Positions 33,505-46,000 of a stretch of 64,000 bases of DNA are shown in pieces. The translations under genes and the position numbers were made by a program. Under the pieces are notes generated by a model. The model made no database searches. It was not told where the DNA came from and saw only the letters and a list, made by a program, of their open reading frames with translations. Position 1 is the stretch's first letter; every line of letters begins with the position of its first letter. This stretch comes from Lunularia cruciata (lineage: Eukaryota; Streptophyta; Marchantiopsida; Lunulariales; Lunulariaceae), in NCBI GenBank assembly GCA_948567375.1, contig OX419755.1, forward strand, positions 81,610,218-81,674,217. Direction: 5' to 3'.

Positions 33505-36500
33505 TGAACATCTTGTGTCATGTTAGGCCACCACCATTGACGTTGGAGGGTACCCAAGGTCTTGTCCACACCCATATGACCAGCAATGGTAAAGCATGGG
33601 CTTCTTGAAGTCACACAAGTTGAAGATCACCTTTAGTTGGAACATAGATCCAGTCCTCATGGAATAAAAGGCCCTCCTTGATGGAGAAGGTGTTGTATTC
33701 CTTATCGCATGCCGTAAGGTGACCATGTACCATTTGGAAGAAGGGATCTTGGTGTAGAGCTGACTGAAACTCATTCTGGACCTTGGAGTCAAATGACACC
33801 ATTGAAATTGCCGCTATGATGAGAAGAAGAGACTTCAAATCAGGTCGTCATGATAAAGCATCAAGGATGACATAGAACCGACCTGGTTTGTACTCAAGTT
33901 TGATGTCATATAGTTGGAGTTGTTCCTCCCATCAATGATGTTGACTCTTCATGTGTTCCAAGTGTAAGGTTTGCAACAATGGTTTGTGATCAGTTTGCAT
34001 GATCACTTGTTTCCCCAGGAGGTAATGCCTCCATACCTTGGTGGCATATACAATTGCAAGTTGTTCTCAATCTTGAGCAGAGTAGTTTTGTTCAGCCGTA
34101 TTGAGTCGGTGAGATACAAAGGCAATGGGATGGAGTCCATTTGGGAATTCTTGTTGCAGCACGGCTCCAATTGCAAAGTTAGAAGCATCAAAATCAACCA
34201 CATAGGGTAGTTGAGGATCATATGGTTGAAGAATGGGTCTTGAAGACACCATATGCTTTAACTTCTAGAATGTCTCTTCTTGCTTGGTGGTCCACTAGAA
34301 GCTCAAGTTCTTTCCCAAGAGGTCAGTTAATGGTGCAACAACATGAGCATAATAATGGATGAACCATCGGTAAAAACTGGCCAATCCATTGAATGCTTGT
34401 ACTTTTGTAGCATCCTTTGGGGTAAGCCAATCAATAATGGCCTTGATTTTCTCTTCTTCCATCTTGGTCCCCTCTGATGAGATCTTATGACCCAAGAAGG
34501 TAACCTCCTTCTGCCAAAAGGCATACTTTGACTTCTTGCAATAAAATTTCCATTGTCGTAGTCGTCTTAGGACTTCTCGCACATGATTCACGTGTTCTAC
34601 CTTTGTCTTACTATAAATTAAGATATCATCCAAGAACAACACCACGGACCAATCCAATGGTCCATCCAACACCTGATGCATCTGATCCATGAAGATTGCT
34701 GGAGCATTAGTGAGTCCAAAAGGTAGAACTCTTCACTCAAAATGCCTATACCTTGTACGAAAGGCAATCTTTTGCACATCCTCTCTATCAATAGGAATTT
34801 GCCAATAGCCCCTACAAAGATCCACCTTGGAAAAGTAGCGTGCTCTACTTAGTTGCTCAAGTAAGTCATCAATCTGAGGCAAGGGATATGCATTCTTCAT
34901 GATTTGCTTATTGAACCCACGGTAATCAATACAAAAACAAAGTCCTCCATCCTTCTTTGGAACAAATAGTACCGGTGCTCCCCAAGGAGAGGTACTATGT
35001 CATATGAAGTCCTTCTCCAACAACTTTGTAAGTGTTGTTTGCAACTCCTCCAACTCCTTTGGTGAGAGCCGATAGATCGGTCTACTCATTGGAGTACTCC
35101 TTGGCAATAACTTGATCTTGAAGGGCATACCTCGATCGGGAGTAATCCCTTTGGTAGATCATTTGAAAACACGTCTACAAACTCCTGAACTATCCAATCA
35201 ACCATTGCTTGATGAGGCTTTTGTCCCTCCTCTGATTGTTCTTGAGTAATTGGCTTGATCCACACCGTGAATCTTATCTCAGACTTATCAAAATCAGACT
35301 TATCTCCTCCAAAGCTTGCTCTATGGCTGCTTTACTAACCAATTTCCCTTCCAGGGACTCATCTCTCTTCCAAGCTTGCTCTATGGTTGCCTTCTTGGCA
35401 AACTTCCCATCTTGGGACTCCACTCCCTTCAAGGTTCACTCTATGGCTACCTTCTCAACAAACTTCCCATCTTGGGACTGACTGTTCTTAGGTGTCTTAC
35501 TTAGAGGTGCTAGACAACCTAATTGGAAATTCCTACCTTGGTGTTGTTCTTAAATTTGGCATCGGGTCCAATCAAATTGAACCTTATGACGTTCAAGCCA
35601 AGGTAAACCCAAAATGATATCATAGTATAGAGGTGCCACTACAAACCTCATACACTCCAAATACTCCTCCCAATCTTGAAGGTAAGAAGATACAAGGTGC
35701 AAAATGTAGAACCTTTTCTACCATCCGCCATCATCAAACTACTTCCAATAACCGGCTTGATAGGAATACCCAATTCCTTTGCTACTTGCATAAACATGCA
35801 ATTCTTTGAACTTCCAAAATCAACCAAAATCCTACAACATCGATTAGATATCATACCTTGCAAGTGAAGCAAACTTGCATAGGTCAAGCCTTCAACCGCA
35901 TTGGAACTAATCAAGCTCCCAGTAGGTGGCTCAAAATCTCCTAATGGGATTCTTCGTTTCCTTGATCCTTTGGTTCCACAAACTCCATATGGGCAACTTG
36001 TTGAGGTCACCTATTCCTAAGTGGACATTCAGCAATGTGATGTCCAACTTGGCAACAATAAAAATAACCTCCATTTTGTCGCAGTCTTTCTCTATTTGTG
36101 CACCAAGTGGCCTCCGTTGGATAGCATCAATCTCCATTGGTGCAGGTTCTTCTACTCGTGCATATTGTACTGGTAAGCTTGGTCTAAGTTGAGGTCGAGA
36201 CCAAGTTGTCGCAACCAAGGAATCAAAATGCTTAGCTAATTGCATGGCTTCTTCTATGTTTTGTGGTTCTCGCATGGTTACCTCCAATTTGGTTTGTGAC
36301 TTCAATCCCTACACAAATTGATCCAAAACTTCTCCTTCTTGTATATCTAGAATTTGCATGATGATGTTTTGAAATTGTGTGATGTAGCCTCTTATTGAGC
36401 CAATCTACTTCAACTCCACCAATTTATTTCATGCGGCTCGAGTGACATTTATGGTTTGGAATTGACCAAGTATTGCATCCTTGAATTTTGTCCATGTCAA

Positions 36501-36880
36501 GATTGGTGCAACAATTTGTTGTTTAGCTCGCTCCACTCGGAATTGCCACCAAAGTTTTGCCACACCATCCAATTGGCTAGAAGCCAAGAGAATCTGTTTC
36601 CATTCATCTTGAAGATTGGTGGCTTCAAAGTAACATTCACAATCAAACACAAAATTCTCCACTATGCCGGGAAGATTCTTGCCTTCAAACACCTTGGGTT
36701 TTGGAAATTGAATATGATCTTCTCCATCTCAAACTGGCGCTCTCTCTATAGGTTCTTGTTGTTGTTGGTCTTGTTCATCCAACAATTGAGTAAGGTGCTC
36801 AATTTGTTATTACATCATAAGGATAAAGGCTGGTATTGCCGCCATAGCTACTACTCTATCCTACTACTTCTAATTTATCT
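33505..36880 (-). pseudogene. element C gag-pol, 5' part
   Basis: On the minus strand from the right: capsid (FVFDCECYFEATNLQDEWKQ, SQLDGVAKLWW), zinc-knuckle region near 36010-36080, protease (DFGSSKN at about 35810, Ser of DSG changed to Phe), RT with intact FLDD near 34630, RNase H (VDFDASNFAIGAVLQQE, about 34140-34210) and the zinc region of integrase down to 33505. It is cut there by element A. Stops and frame changes are scattered throughout. Confidence 0.87.
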
Positions 36881-36894
36881 AATTGATTAACACA

Positions 36895-37092
36895 TAAATA
36901 CAACACGTCCACCTTTCTCCATAATTGACAACCGGAAGTATCAAGGGTTCCTCAAACACGACGATCATATGTAGAAAATCTTACCCAAAGCATTAGGTGA
37001 TGAATTGTGTGAAGCGATGCTTGGGTAATATCTGGACATGAAAATCCCAATGGTTTGGCAAAATTGGATTTGGTGGTCCATAAATTCCATCC
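36895..37092 (-). pseudogene. pre-gag frame of element C
   Basis: Same position and content as the frame after the PBS in element A (MDGIYGPPNP, LILPVVNYGERW, YVLIN), with internal stops. Only TAG codons separate it from the gag methionine region (MAAIPAF). Confidence 0.55.
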
Positions 37093-37103
37093 ATCCCATT
37101 CCT

Positions 37104-37116
37104 GCTTTGATACCAA
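37104..37116 (-). other. primer binding site of element C
   Basis: The minus strand reads TTGGTATCAAAGC, a tRNA-Met type site with one change from TTGGTATCAGAGC. Confidence 0.85.
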
Positions 37117-37541
37117 TGTAAAAGACCAAGACCAAGGAGAGAAATAGGAGAATGGAAACTCACATTAGGACACTTGAATGTGAGAAAACTCCCAATGCCT
37201 AGCATGAGCTTTGGCTTTGGTATTTATAGGTAGCATACAAGACCCTTGAGAAGCTTCTAAGAAGCTTCCTTAAGCCGCTTTCTTAGAGTGCAAGCCAAGT
37301 TAACTAGGAAGCTTCTCAAGAAGCTTCCTTCTAGAAGCCGCCTACTTGGCATGCAAGCTAAGCTAGTTAGAAGCTTCTAAAAGCTTCCTACTAGAAGCTA
37401 CTTACTTGAGATGCAAGCTAAGCTATCCAAGAAGCTTCCCAAGAAGTTTTGTAGATACTTCTAGAATATTCTAGGCTAATTTGTCTTATGTGCTACTTTG
37501 TAAGCCTGACTAACTTCATCGCTAAACTCTATATTGTTACA
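37117..37541 (-). repeat. 5' LTR of element C
   Basis: 425 bp. The heat-shock-like array at 37370-37387 keeps three of four units (one GAA is now AAA). Confidence 0.92.
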
Positions 37542-38239
37542 AATAGTCTAGCCTAGCTAGGATCCATGTTCAATAAGAATAAGAGTTTGTGTAGGTTAGT
37601 AGAGTGATGTTGAGGAAAAAATAAATAAGAGTTCATAAAAATAAATGTGTGTTAGAAGGTTGGTAGGAGTCACACTAGAGTAGAGGTTGAGGGAAGAACA
37701 AAGTCAAGATTAGAGGAAAAAAGGAAAGGTAGAGCTCAAAGGAAAGAATAGAGGTTAAGGAAAATCAATGGTTGAAAACAAAACAATCAGAGGTTGAAAC
37801 ACAACAATTGGTTTTGTCCTTAGAAATGATTTGACGTTGAAAAATTAGAAATTAGAAACACTATAGAGAGGAATTAGAAATTAGAAATAGTCTAGAAAGA
37901 AAATCATGGGCTCTATTGTATTGTTTATATATGGCTTTTGTCATTAGCAAAGGGGTGGAGAAGGAAAATCAATGGGTTCTTTATAGTCTCATGTTAGGAA
38001 AAGTCACACACTAAATATAGATCTAGAAGTATTGAGAAGTAAAAATCTAGATAAGAAAAGTCACATAAGAGAGTACTTACGACCAGGAAAGACACTATCT
38101 AGTGGTGGATAAGGGTATCTTTCTCATGACATCTGGAGTACCGAAGCTAGTTGGCACGGATGTTGGAGTAGTAGTGTTGGCAGTCATAATATTTTGGTAG
38201 TTACTCATGGACTACTTGTTGGCAATTTGCTTTCATGTT
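37542..38239. other. spacer, nothing recognised
   Basis: A-rich DNA with short purine-rich direct repeats (AGAGGTTGA-like, AATTAGAAATTAGAAA). No gene is supported. Confidence 0.4.
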
Positions 38240-38520
38240 AGGACTACTGATCACATGGTGAGACCCACCATCACTTGCACCATTTGAACCATCAGATGTG
38301 CTATAAGTGTTACCCTTAAGACTAGAGACCTAGGTTAAATAGAGGAGTATACTTTCAAAGTGCAAGTCCAAGAGCTCACTTCTTTGATGTTGAACCTTCA
38401 AGTTCTTGGTTATGGTGGATAAAGCCCAATGAGCATCACATGGAGTCTCTTAGATAGAGTGAGTGTGGCTTGAATGTAATCAATGCTTGATATTTTTTAG
38501 ATTGTGGAGTGAAGCATGGA
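38240..38520. repeat. dispersed repeat, pair with 60555-60805
   Basis: The ordered landmarks GAGCTCACTTCTTTGATGTT, CCTTCAAGTTCTTGGTTATG and GTGTGGCTTGAATGTAATCA match the interior of the TRIM-like unit at 60305-60970, in the same orientation. It lacks the terminal repeats seen there. Confidence 0.75.
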
Positions 38521-39921
38521 ATATAGATCTAATTGATATGTAATTCAACTGGAAGAATGAAGTGATTACATCAAAGAAGTGAAAGTCAAGGAGAAATTAG
38601 ATGCAAGAACTAAGGGTGTTGGTGGTATCTCCAAGCTTGGCTGATTTCTAGTACATTCAATCATGGTCTTAGATTTCCATGAGAGTGATCATGTGTGGAA
38701 GCCTTGTTTGAGTTGATATAGATTTGACAGTGTGCCAAAGCATTGGCCAAGGAGAATTGAGAAATAAGGATTGAGTCATTTGAGACAATTGGTGTTTTAT
38801 TTGAGCCCAAAGAGGTAAAACCAAGGTTGATTTGGTGCAAATTGAGCCCAAAGTGCAAAATTGGAGGTGGATTTGGGAACATATCTCTTGAATTAAGGAT
38901 TTGGAGATCCCCATCCTCTCAATATGGCTCAAAATGACAAATAGCAAAGGATTTGACAATAAGCCAACTATAGAGGAGGTGCATCAGATTGACAAAGGTT
39001 GTCCAGATTTGGAGGTTGAGTTGGTGGAGGTTATCCAGGTGAATGAAATGAGAGAATCACCTGCCTTGTTTATAGATCTCTTCCAAAGACATTATACAAG
39101 AAGATTAAGATTTAAATACGTCAAAAAATCCTAGCTCAAACTAGCAAATTTCAAGCCGTGATAATTTTAATTAGTCAACCTCTTTGAACTCAATGACAAG
39201 GAACTAACAGAATAATGTACTAAGTTGGAGGTTGCCCAAATTGCCCTAGCTAGTACTTGAGTTGGTGAAGCTTGGCCAGATTTGGAGAGGGTTCAAATTA
39301 GCAAGAAGAAAGGCCTTATTTAGCTAAATTTTGAAATTTAGAGGCTTCAAGGCATAGGTTGTGCGCTAGAGAGCATATGAAGGCCTAGAAGGTTAGCTTG
39401 TTGGCATGAGGTTAGCCAATTTAGATGAGTTTTGGTACTTTTTGGTTATTATTTGGCAAAATCTGCCCACCTTTTGAGCTTGAGCACAAAAAGGTTTAAA
39501 CCCCATATCTTTGGTTCCTAGATTGGTGCCCAAGCTAATTGGTCCACTTTCACTTGTTATCCTAGTGATTGGTCAACTAATACCTATACACATGTAACTT
39601 TGGTTAGGAGAGGCAATTTGATCCCATCCTTGGTGATCTTGGTAGCTTTGGAGTAGGTAGACACTCATATTAGTCAAATGCCAAGAATGGTGGTAAAGTC
39701 AATCCAATGTTGATTATGATATGGAAGTTTTTGTTTAAAAATCATGTGATTGGATTCCTTCTATTATTTATTTCCTATTTGAGAGTTCTCTTGTCTCCAA
39801 AGTATTACAACACCAAATGTATCATGTCCATTGCCCTAAGTGCACTCTCTCTTGTGATGAGATCCACCACAAGTCCAACAAGCAACACCACCACTCATTG
39901 GCTGATGTTGACCTAAAAGTG
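38521..39921. other. degenerate repeat-like DNA without recognised genes
   Basis: Only short frames occur on either strand. It may be decayed transposon DNA, but no domain could be supported. Confidence 0.35.
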
Positions 39922-40475
39922 AAGGTAATGGTCTAATATAGAGAGATACAAGAAAGAAAACAAAAACTTCACACTCAATACTCCAATGCCCAAAAGAACA
40001 CCTTCTATTTATTAAATATCATATAATAAAGGATCCCTTCAAAGGAAGCTCCACCCTAGGATCAGATATAAGGATTGGTGACATGTCAACAAGCTGCACC
40101 CTTAGATTAGTTGCCTAGATGGGTGATGTGTTGGTCTTTGTCTTATCTAGTTGGTCAAATAGGTTTGATTAGAGGGAATCTTTAGAGAATCTTCTTATAA
40201 GAAGCTCAGAATCATGTGGGTGAGGTACCATTAGAAAGCTCTCAATGGGACAAACCAAAGGAAGGAGAAAGAAAGCCTTTTGTCTTAAAGGGGAAGAATG
40301 TTTTCATTTTCAAGGCCTAATTCATCCGTTTAGGCCTCCAAAATTAGCTATAAGTTTTCAAGCTATTTTCAACTTCTGTCTTATTAGTAGGAGTACTCTA
40401 TTGGTGACACCTTTATTTGATCTACCTAAACCATCATACACCAAATCCTTCTAGATATTACCAAGTCAATTTCCA
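39922..40475 (-). repeat. truncated family B LTR
   Basis: Collinear with the element F LTR (ACTTCACACTCAA, TCTTTATTA-like run, GGCCTAATTCATCCGTTTAG, TAGTAGGAGTACTC) on the minus strand, but diverged. It holds only one of the two U3 tandem units and ends before the LTR terminus. It abuts the gag fragment at 40476 directly, so one of the two was broken at this junction. Confidence 0.75.
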
Positions 40476-41390
40476 CAACCAACATAGAGATAATGTGCCC
40501 ATTGCCATAACTTTGGTTACACTAGTGACCAATGCTTTGAATTTCACCCAGAGTTAAAGAGTAGTAGGACTGCTATGGTAGGTGGTAGAGGAGCTCCAAG
40601 TCATAGAGGACAAGGTGGTAGAGGACCCACACCTAGTAGGGTCACAATACTTGCCCTTGCTTCTTATACATCCATAACTATTCATATTTAGCAATTGGAG
40701 CAAAGATTAGCTAGCATGGCCATACGTAAGAGGAGATCAGATTTGAGTGTTGAGGCTTCCACCTCTTATGTTGGTAATAGAGGTAATCTTGGACTTTATC
40801 TGCAAAGTAGCACAAGTAGACAAATTTTCCATAGTGTCTAAAAGTGTAGTACATGCTATAGAGGAGCATTAGTAGAGTTGGACCCATAAAGAGGAAAGAT
40901 TGGTAGAAAGGTCAGACTTCCTTTGTCTTTCACACTCTCTAAGGCACTATATACAATATCAATAGCTCATAAAAATCCTAGTGTAGGTGGTGATGGAGTG
41001 CATGATGGACTAGATGCTAGTCAACTACCTACTACTACACAGATTAAGTCTAGCATGATGTTGAGGGCAACTCAATTGATTGTGCGCTTCTCTTTGTTCT
41101 CAACTATTGATATGTTTACATTGGGAGTTGACCCAACACTAGTGTTCTAATTAGGTACTGCACTTTGTGAGAGTAGAGATGATGTGGTTATGCTTCTAGA
41201 GCAAAGGTGGTTGATAGTGGAGCTGACTTGATTGCAAAATATGGGATCCTCTCAACTACCAATGGTTTATAGCAAGCATTAACAACTAGATTGGAAGAGT
41301 TACCAACTAGACTTGCCTTTGAGCAAGCTTGGTTTACACCTAGATTTTCCTATTGGATAACCAAAGGGAGGATTTTTATTTGGTGTGACC
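40476..41390 (+). pseudogene. gag fragment of the methyltransferase-bearing retroelement
   Basis: Starts with a zinc-knuckle-like motif, CAHCHNFGYTSDQC, at about 40495-40536 (CX2CX4YX4C, the usual His being Tyr). A glycine-rich basic stretch (VGGRGAPSHRGQGGRG) follows and then a long low-similarity region with stops. The order gag, protease, methyltransferase in one orientation suggests one element. Its 5' LTR and PBS are not visible. Confidence 0.65.
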
Positions 41391-41394
41391 TTTA

Positions 41395-41735
41395 GGGAAG
41401 GTTTATACATCACAAAGGGTTTTATTAGACTTTGGTGCACAACCTCTTATATTGGCAAAGACTATAGTTATCAATCTTGAGCTAAAAAAGACCAATGTGG
41501 AGAGATGTCCATTTCAGATCCAAAAATCTCTAGAGGGTGGTTCTACACAATACATCACATGTGGAGAGCTAATTATCTAGATTCAACCTGGTCATCCGAT
41601 TGATAACTTTGTGGTGAGAGCTCAAACCATTATGATAATAGCAAAGTCATATGTTGTGATAGTTGATAGAGTAGTATTATACACTATGGGTTTTAGTATT
41701 GATTATTGGGAGGAGACAACCTCTTATAGACCAAG
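41395..41735 (+). pseudogene. retropepsin-like protease fragment
   Basis: The plus frame reads RVLLDFGAQPLILAKTIVIN, resembling the retroviral-type protease active site with DSGA changed to DFGA, followed by a segment ending VVLYTMGFSIDYWEE in the place of the conserved second half (ILG-D-W type). One stop lies inside. The call rests on the motif and its position between gag and the next domain. Confidence 0.55.
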
Positions 41736-42119
41736 TTGGTAGTTAGGTGAGGGATGGGTATGTCACCTACCAGTATGTTTTAGTAGTGGCAATTTTTGGC
41801 TCACTATAGTCAAAGACCATGGCATCAATTTTAGCTTTCATTGGTTGTATTACTTGGCTTGATGATTTATTGGAGCAGAATGCCTAAATGGAGGATACTC
41901 TAGTACTTAAGGATTTGGATCACTCAGATTTGGAGTACAAATAAGATCATCCCATCCACTTTGGATGTTCCATTGTGCAGTTTTGAGGTAACATTGCAAC
42001 AACATGCAAGTAAATTGGTGCAATAGGCTTGGAGTGGCAGTGGAGCCTTTGTACCACCAAGAGACCAGTGTGAAGATGAGCCTTTGAAGTCTATTCCCTT
42101 ATCACCTTTGGATACTACA

Positions 42120-43035
42120 CTCATTGCTTGGCAATATCTAGTAAAGGGAGTATGTCTATTGGAGTTGTTTGGTAGGATTAACATTGGACTATCTACCATA
42201 CTATAGATAAGTATACAAGCATAGAGGTACTTGTATGTGAAGATAGATGAAATTGCTAAGAAAGTCTCTCTACATGATATTACATACTTGGCCTATCGGT
42301 ATCTTGAGTTATTATCAATATCAACAATCAAGGGTTATCAAAAGACCCTATTAACAAACATTTCCTTGCTAGGGGCACAAGATTTGGAGAGATATAGTCT
42401 CATTCATTTGGTGATTTGGGATAGCCATGTTAGGGATAGACCCGTGCTTGCTGAGGTAAGGGTCTATATGATTTTTGTTTTGGTGTGTTTTGGGAGATGT
42501 TACATATGTTACGACATCTAGAGGTTCATCCATCCATTTCTCTAATGTACATTTTGGAGAATGTCCCTTTGATGGGTGATTCTCATCAAAGGTAGGTACA
42601 AATTAGGTCTATTCTTGGATGGGACTTGTTGTGTTGCTAGATGTAGCCAAAGTGGGATCACGGGCTCATTGTCTTCATCTTTGGTGGACAAATCTCTTAC
42701 TTAGAGAGGTTTTATAACATGCTTATGATGGGATTTAGCGACCAGACCCCCTTATTGTTGATGACATCTTGGATGTTGGGCGTTAGTGGTAGTGGTTGAT
42801 AGATCACCTATGGTAGTGGTGAACTTTGTTGGATAGTCTACAGCCGGTTTAGCCACACTTATAAGTTTCTAAAGCTCCCATGCTTTTCAAGAGGGAGGTC
42901 TTTGACTTGTTTGGGACTCACAATCATAGTAGTTGGTGGACTCCAATGCCAATGAGAGAGAGCAATTGATGGGTTTTCATACTAGATTTCACAGAGAGCA
43001 TGTAATTGAATTTCATCAACTAAGGTCCTTCTATT
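42120..43035 (+). pseudogene. DNMT3-like C5-cytosine methyltransferase domain of a retroelement
   Basis: C5-cytosine methyltransferases transfer a methyl group from S-adenosylmethionine to cytosine. Their motifs occur here in order. Motif I: LLELFGRINIGL at 42156-42191. A following RYLYVKIDEIAKKV resembles the motif II strand. Motif IV: Pro-Cys-Gln at 42425-42433, with the Gln codon now TAG and the preceding Trp TAG. Motif VI: YILENVPLMGDS, ENV at 42557-42565. Motif VIII: VGSRAHCLHLWWTNL near 42650-42700, like the S-AHRAR-FWGN block of DNMT3. C-terminal block: NEREQLMGFHT near 42945-42980, like the ER-FGFP block. At least two frameshifts and several stops, mostly C-to-T or G-to-A type, kill it. 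A protease lies upstream. I see no RT within 43035-46500. Confidence 0.8.
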
Positions 43036-46000
43036 GTTTCTCCTCCACTATGACCTCTCATCCTCAAACACTACTTTTATCCTTGCATGGTTTCTATTTT
43101 TGGTTTATTCTCAAAATTTGGGTTTTTCTCTCTTATTCTTGGTTTCTCTTCCCTCTAATTCTCTTAGGTTTTCTTTTACTTGCAATAACTTGCAGTTGTC
43201 TCTACCAACTCTCTCACTCAAGTTTGCAAATGTTTGAATATTTGAGTAGAATGCTTAAACCAAGTTTCAAAAAATAAACCTTGAACCCCATTTCAAACCC
43301 TCCAACCTTATGACCTAACTTGCGGGTCTATACCTATCTCTTTCCTATCTTTCAAATGCACAAACCCTCTAGATATCCATTGAGCAACATGCAAACCTTG
43401 AGAAAAAGTAGAATGTTTCTTCTCTTATCACTTCATAGAGTCTTGGGAGGGTGAAATATTAGGGAAGTGTGATTGTTTTGGTGAGGAAGGTGAAGAGTCA
43501 TCCTCATACCTTCAAACCTTCAAACCTGGTGGGTGAGTGAAGAGTCATCCTTAAACTTGATGGTTGAAGAGTCATCCTTGAACCCTTTAATAGACTCTTG
43601 CATTCTTGCATTCTCAACCAATTAACCAAGTAATATAAACCAAGTACTACATTACAATTTAGACTATAAATGAATAAACTTGAATACAAAACATTCTCTT
43701 AACAAAGCAAATCAACATAGTGGATGCATTGAGGAGAAGATTGACCAAAATATTATATATATTAAAGCAGATGCACTCAACTTATATATTTTATAGGTAA
43801 TACAAGTGCAAAAAACATTCCTCTTGGTCCCAAAACTCACACATTAATGATCATTAATTACTCACTATTCTCTATATGGGACAGGCTTCCACTATAGTCT
43901 ACATAGGATAAGATCTGATCTGATCTGAGCTTGGAACCATGTTCATGAGGCTCATGATGCTCCTAATTTCTTTTGAGGTTTCCCCTACTTTTGCTAACTC
44001 TATAACTGCCATTTAAAACCTTTTGGACTTAATACTCATTTCTTTGATTCTCAACTTCTCCATCTTGGTAAGTCTCTTCTTGTTCTTGGAATTCAAAGTG
44101 TTTTTCTTTACTTCACTTTGGATTCTCAACTTCTCCATCTTGGAAAGTCTTTGAGATTCAATTTCCACAAGCTTACATCTCTTCCTAGCTTTGATAGTAT
44201 CTATTCTCAGTTTTGCAACACATGGAAGATCATGTACAAATACAACCACTATGGATGAGGTCGGAGTCTTTACTCAAGAGATCTTTCTTCTCTTTTAGAT
44301 CCACTTTCCCACCCAACTGCATCACTCTTGATTGAGCTCCCCTTTCTCTTTCTTGATCTCCTTCAATGGCTTGTAGATTCACACATCATAGAGATTGATA
44401 CTTTGGATCTAGATGTGATGGGTTTGTGCTCTCTTCCTCATACCTTTGTTTGTGTTCCTCCTCTTGTTCAATTCTACTCTCTTTGTACATGTGCTCAGTT
44501 TTCTTCTCCTCTTGCAAGTGCTCAACTATAATGTCTCAAGAGTATGGTACATAAGGAACATACTCTGATTCTTGTGTGTTGAGTTCAAGAAAAACTAGAA
44601 AAACAATAGAATGTAAATGTTCTTCATGCATGCATGGCTTGGGCATCATGATAGTGCATTGGATGCACTTGGGGTTCATGCATGACTTGGGAAGAAGAGT
44701 CTTCTTCCAATATCATCTCTACAAAATCATTCTCTACTCCTAGAGTTACAAGAGTAAGCCGAACAATATTTGCTTTGCTACTTGACAACCTATCCATTCT
44801 TGCATAGTGCAAATAGATATTGTCAAGCTTGTCCTCAATAGTTTTTAATCCTCATCTTTGCTCCTTGTCTATGAAGCATTCTCTTAAGCATTTATCTTTC
44901 CAATTCTGAGCTGATTTTATATGATGCTATGTAATAGACCCACTTCTTGGTTAATCCCTCTCCATTATTGATTCAAGAAAGCCTCTTCTAAACTTTACAA
45001 GGTATGTGGCCATATAGCTATGCTCTTTTGCTCAGGCTTCTTACATGTCCCTCCATGGATCTGCTTGAAGTGGTCTGGGTCTTTCAAGATAATCAATAAG
45101 TTGACTACAATGGTGTGATACCATTCTAGATCTATCATCATGTAACCCTTAAGGAGGAGTCCTAGATTGTGATAATGATAGCCCCATGGACACTCTTTTT
45201 TCCTGCATGGAAGGTCTTAAATATAACACATGTTAAGAAGATCTTGGAATTTGTGTGGTGGAACAATAGGAGTAGTAACTCTAGTTGAATCTAAAGTGCT
45301 TGTAGAATTTTGAAGTTACAAGGGTTCTAGATTAAGAAAGAGTTGTAGAGGGAGAAAGAGGTGACAAAAGGTAGCTTTTAGAGAGTACTTCAACATGGGT
45401 TACAAGATAAGGAGTTTGAGAATCAATGATAATGCTAACTACTTCACTAGAATCAACAAGAGAGGTGGCTGCATATATTTCTTTAAGAATCCTAATAGTA
45501 AAGGATCAAGAGATTGAAGCTTTTGTGAAACTCTATTCTTGGATAACACTTCTTCTAGAGGGTCAAGAGATTAAAGAGAGTGAGATTGTAAGCAAATTTC
45601 TACAAGAGGAGGCTGTGTGTTCCATCATATCCATTGCATCCACCGCACTATATCTAAGGCCTAATGCTCCAAATTGTAAATGCGGCTACACAAAATTAAC
45701 TTCCTATACTCTTGGTGCCCCACACACTGCATTCAATGGGGTGCCTTACTTTTAGCCAATTTACAATCCTCTATTTTTCCTCATTTTATGTCCATCTAGT
45801 CATCTCTCTCACTCATTCATCTCTCTCCTTTCAATCCACGGTGCTCTCTCACCTTGCATAGGTCTAATTGATAGCATTTCCTTGCACACCCATTTCCTTC
45901 TCTACTATCTAACATTTCTTGGCTGGAAACACTTGAGCTGTCCTTTTGATAAGAGGATTTGATTTTGAAAATTCCCTCTCTTAAGACCCAAGCTCTCCTC

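Larger units (their letters stand above)
19603..37541 (-). mobile_element. Ty3/gypsy chromovirus C (family A), outermost of a triple nest
   Basis: Element C has LTRs at both ends (19603-20074 and 37117-37541), both TG...CA. Imperfect flanking 5-mers AGTAG (19598-19602) and AATAG (37542-37546) look like a target duplication with one change. Reading minus from the right: LTR, PBS, gag, protease, RT, RNase H, integrase zinc region; then element A interrupts at 33497; integrase core, chromodomain, polypurine tract and 3' LTR resume at 21280. With A removed, about 5.7 kb remains, a normal length for the class. Stops and frameshifts break every domain, so it is non-autonomous now. Confidence 0.9.

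Noticed and set aside
45426-45755. 109-residue plus frame
   Set aside because: No family similarity or splice context; it lies in degenerate repeat-like DNA and could be chance.
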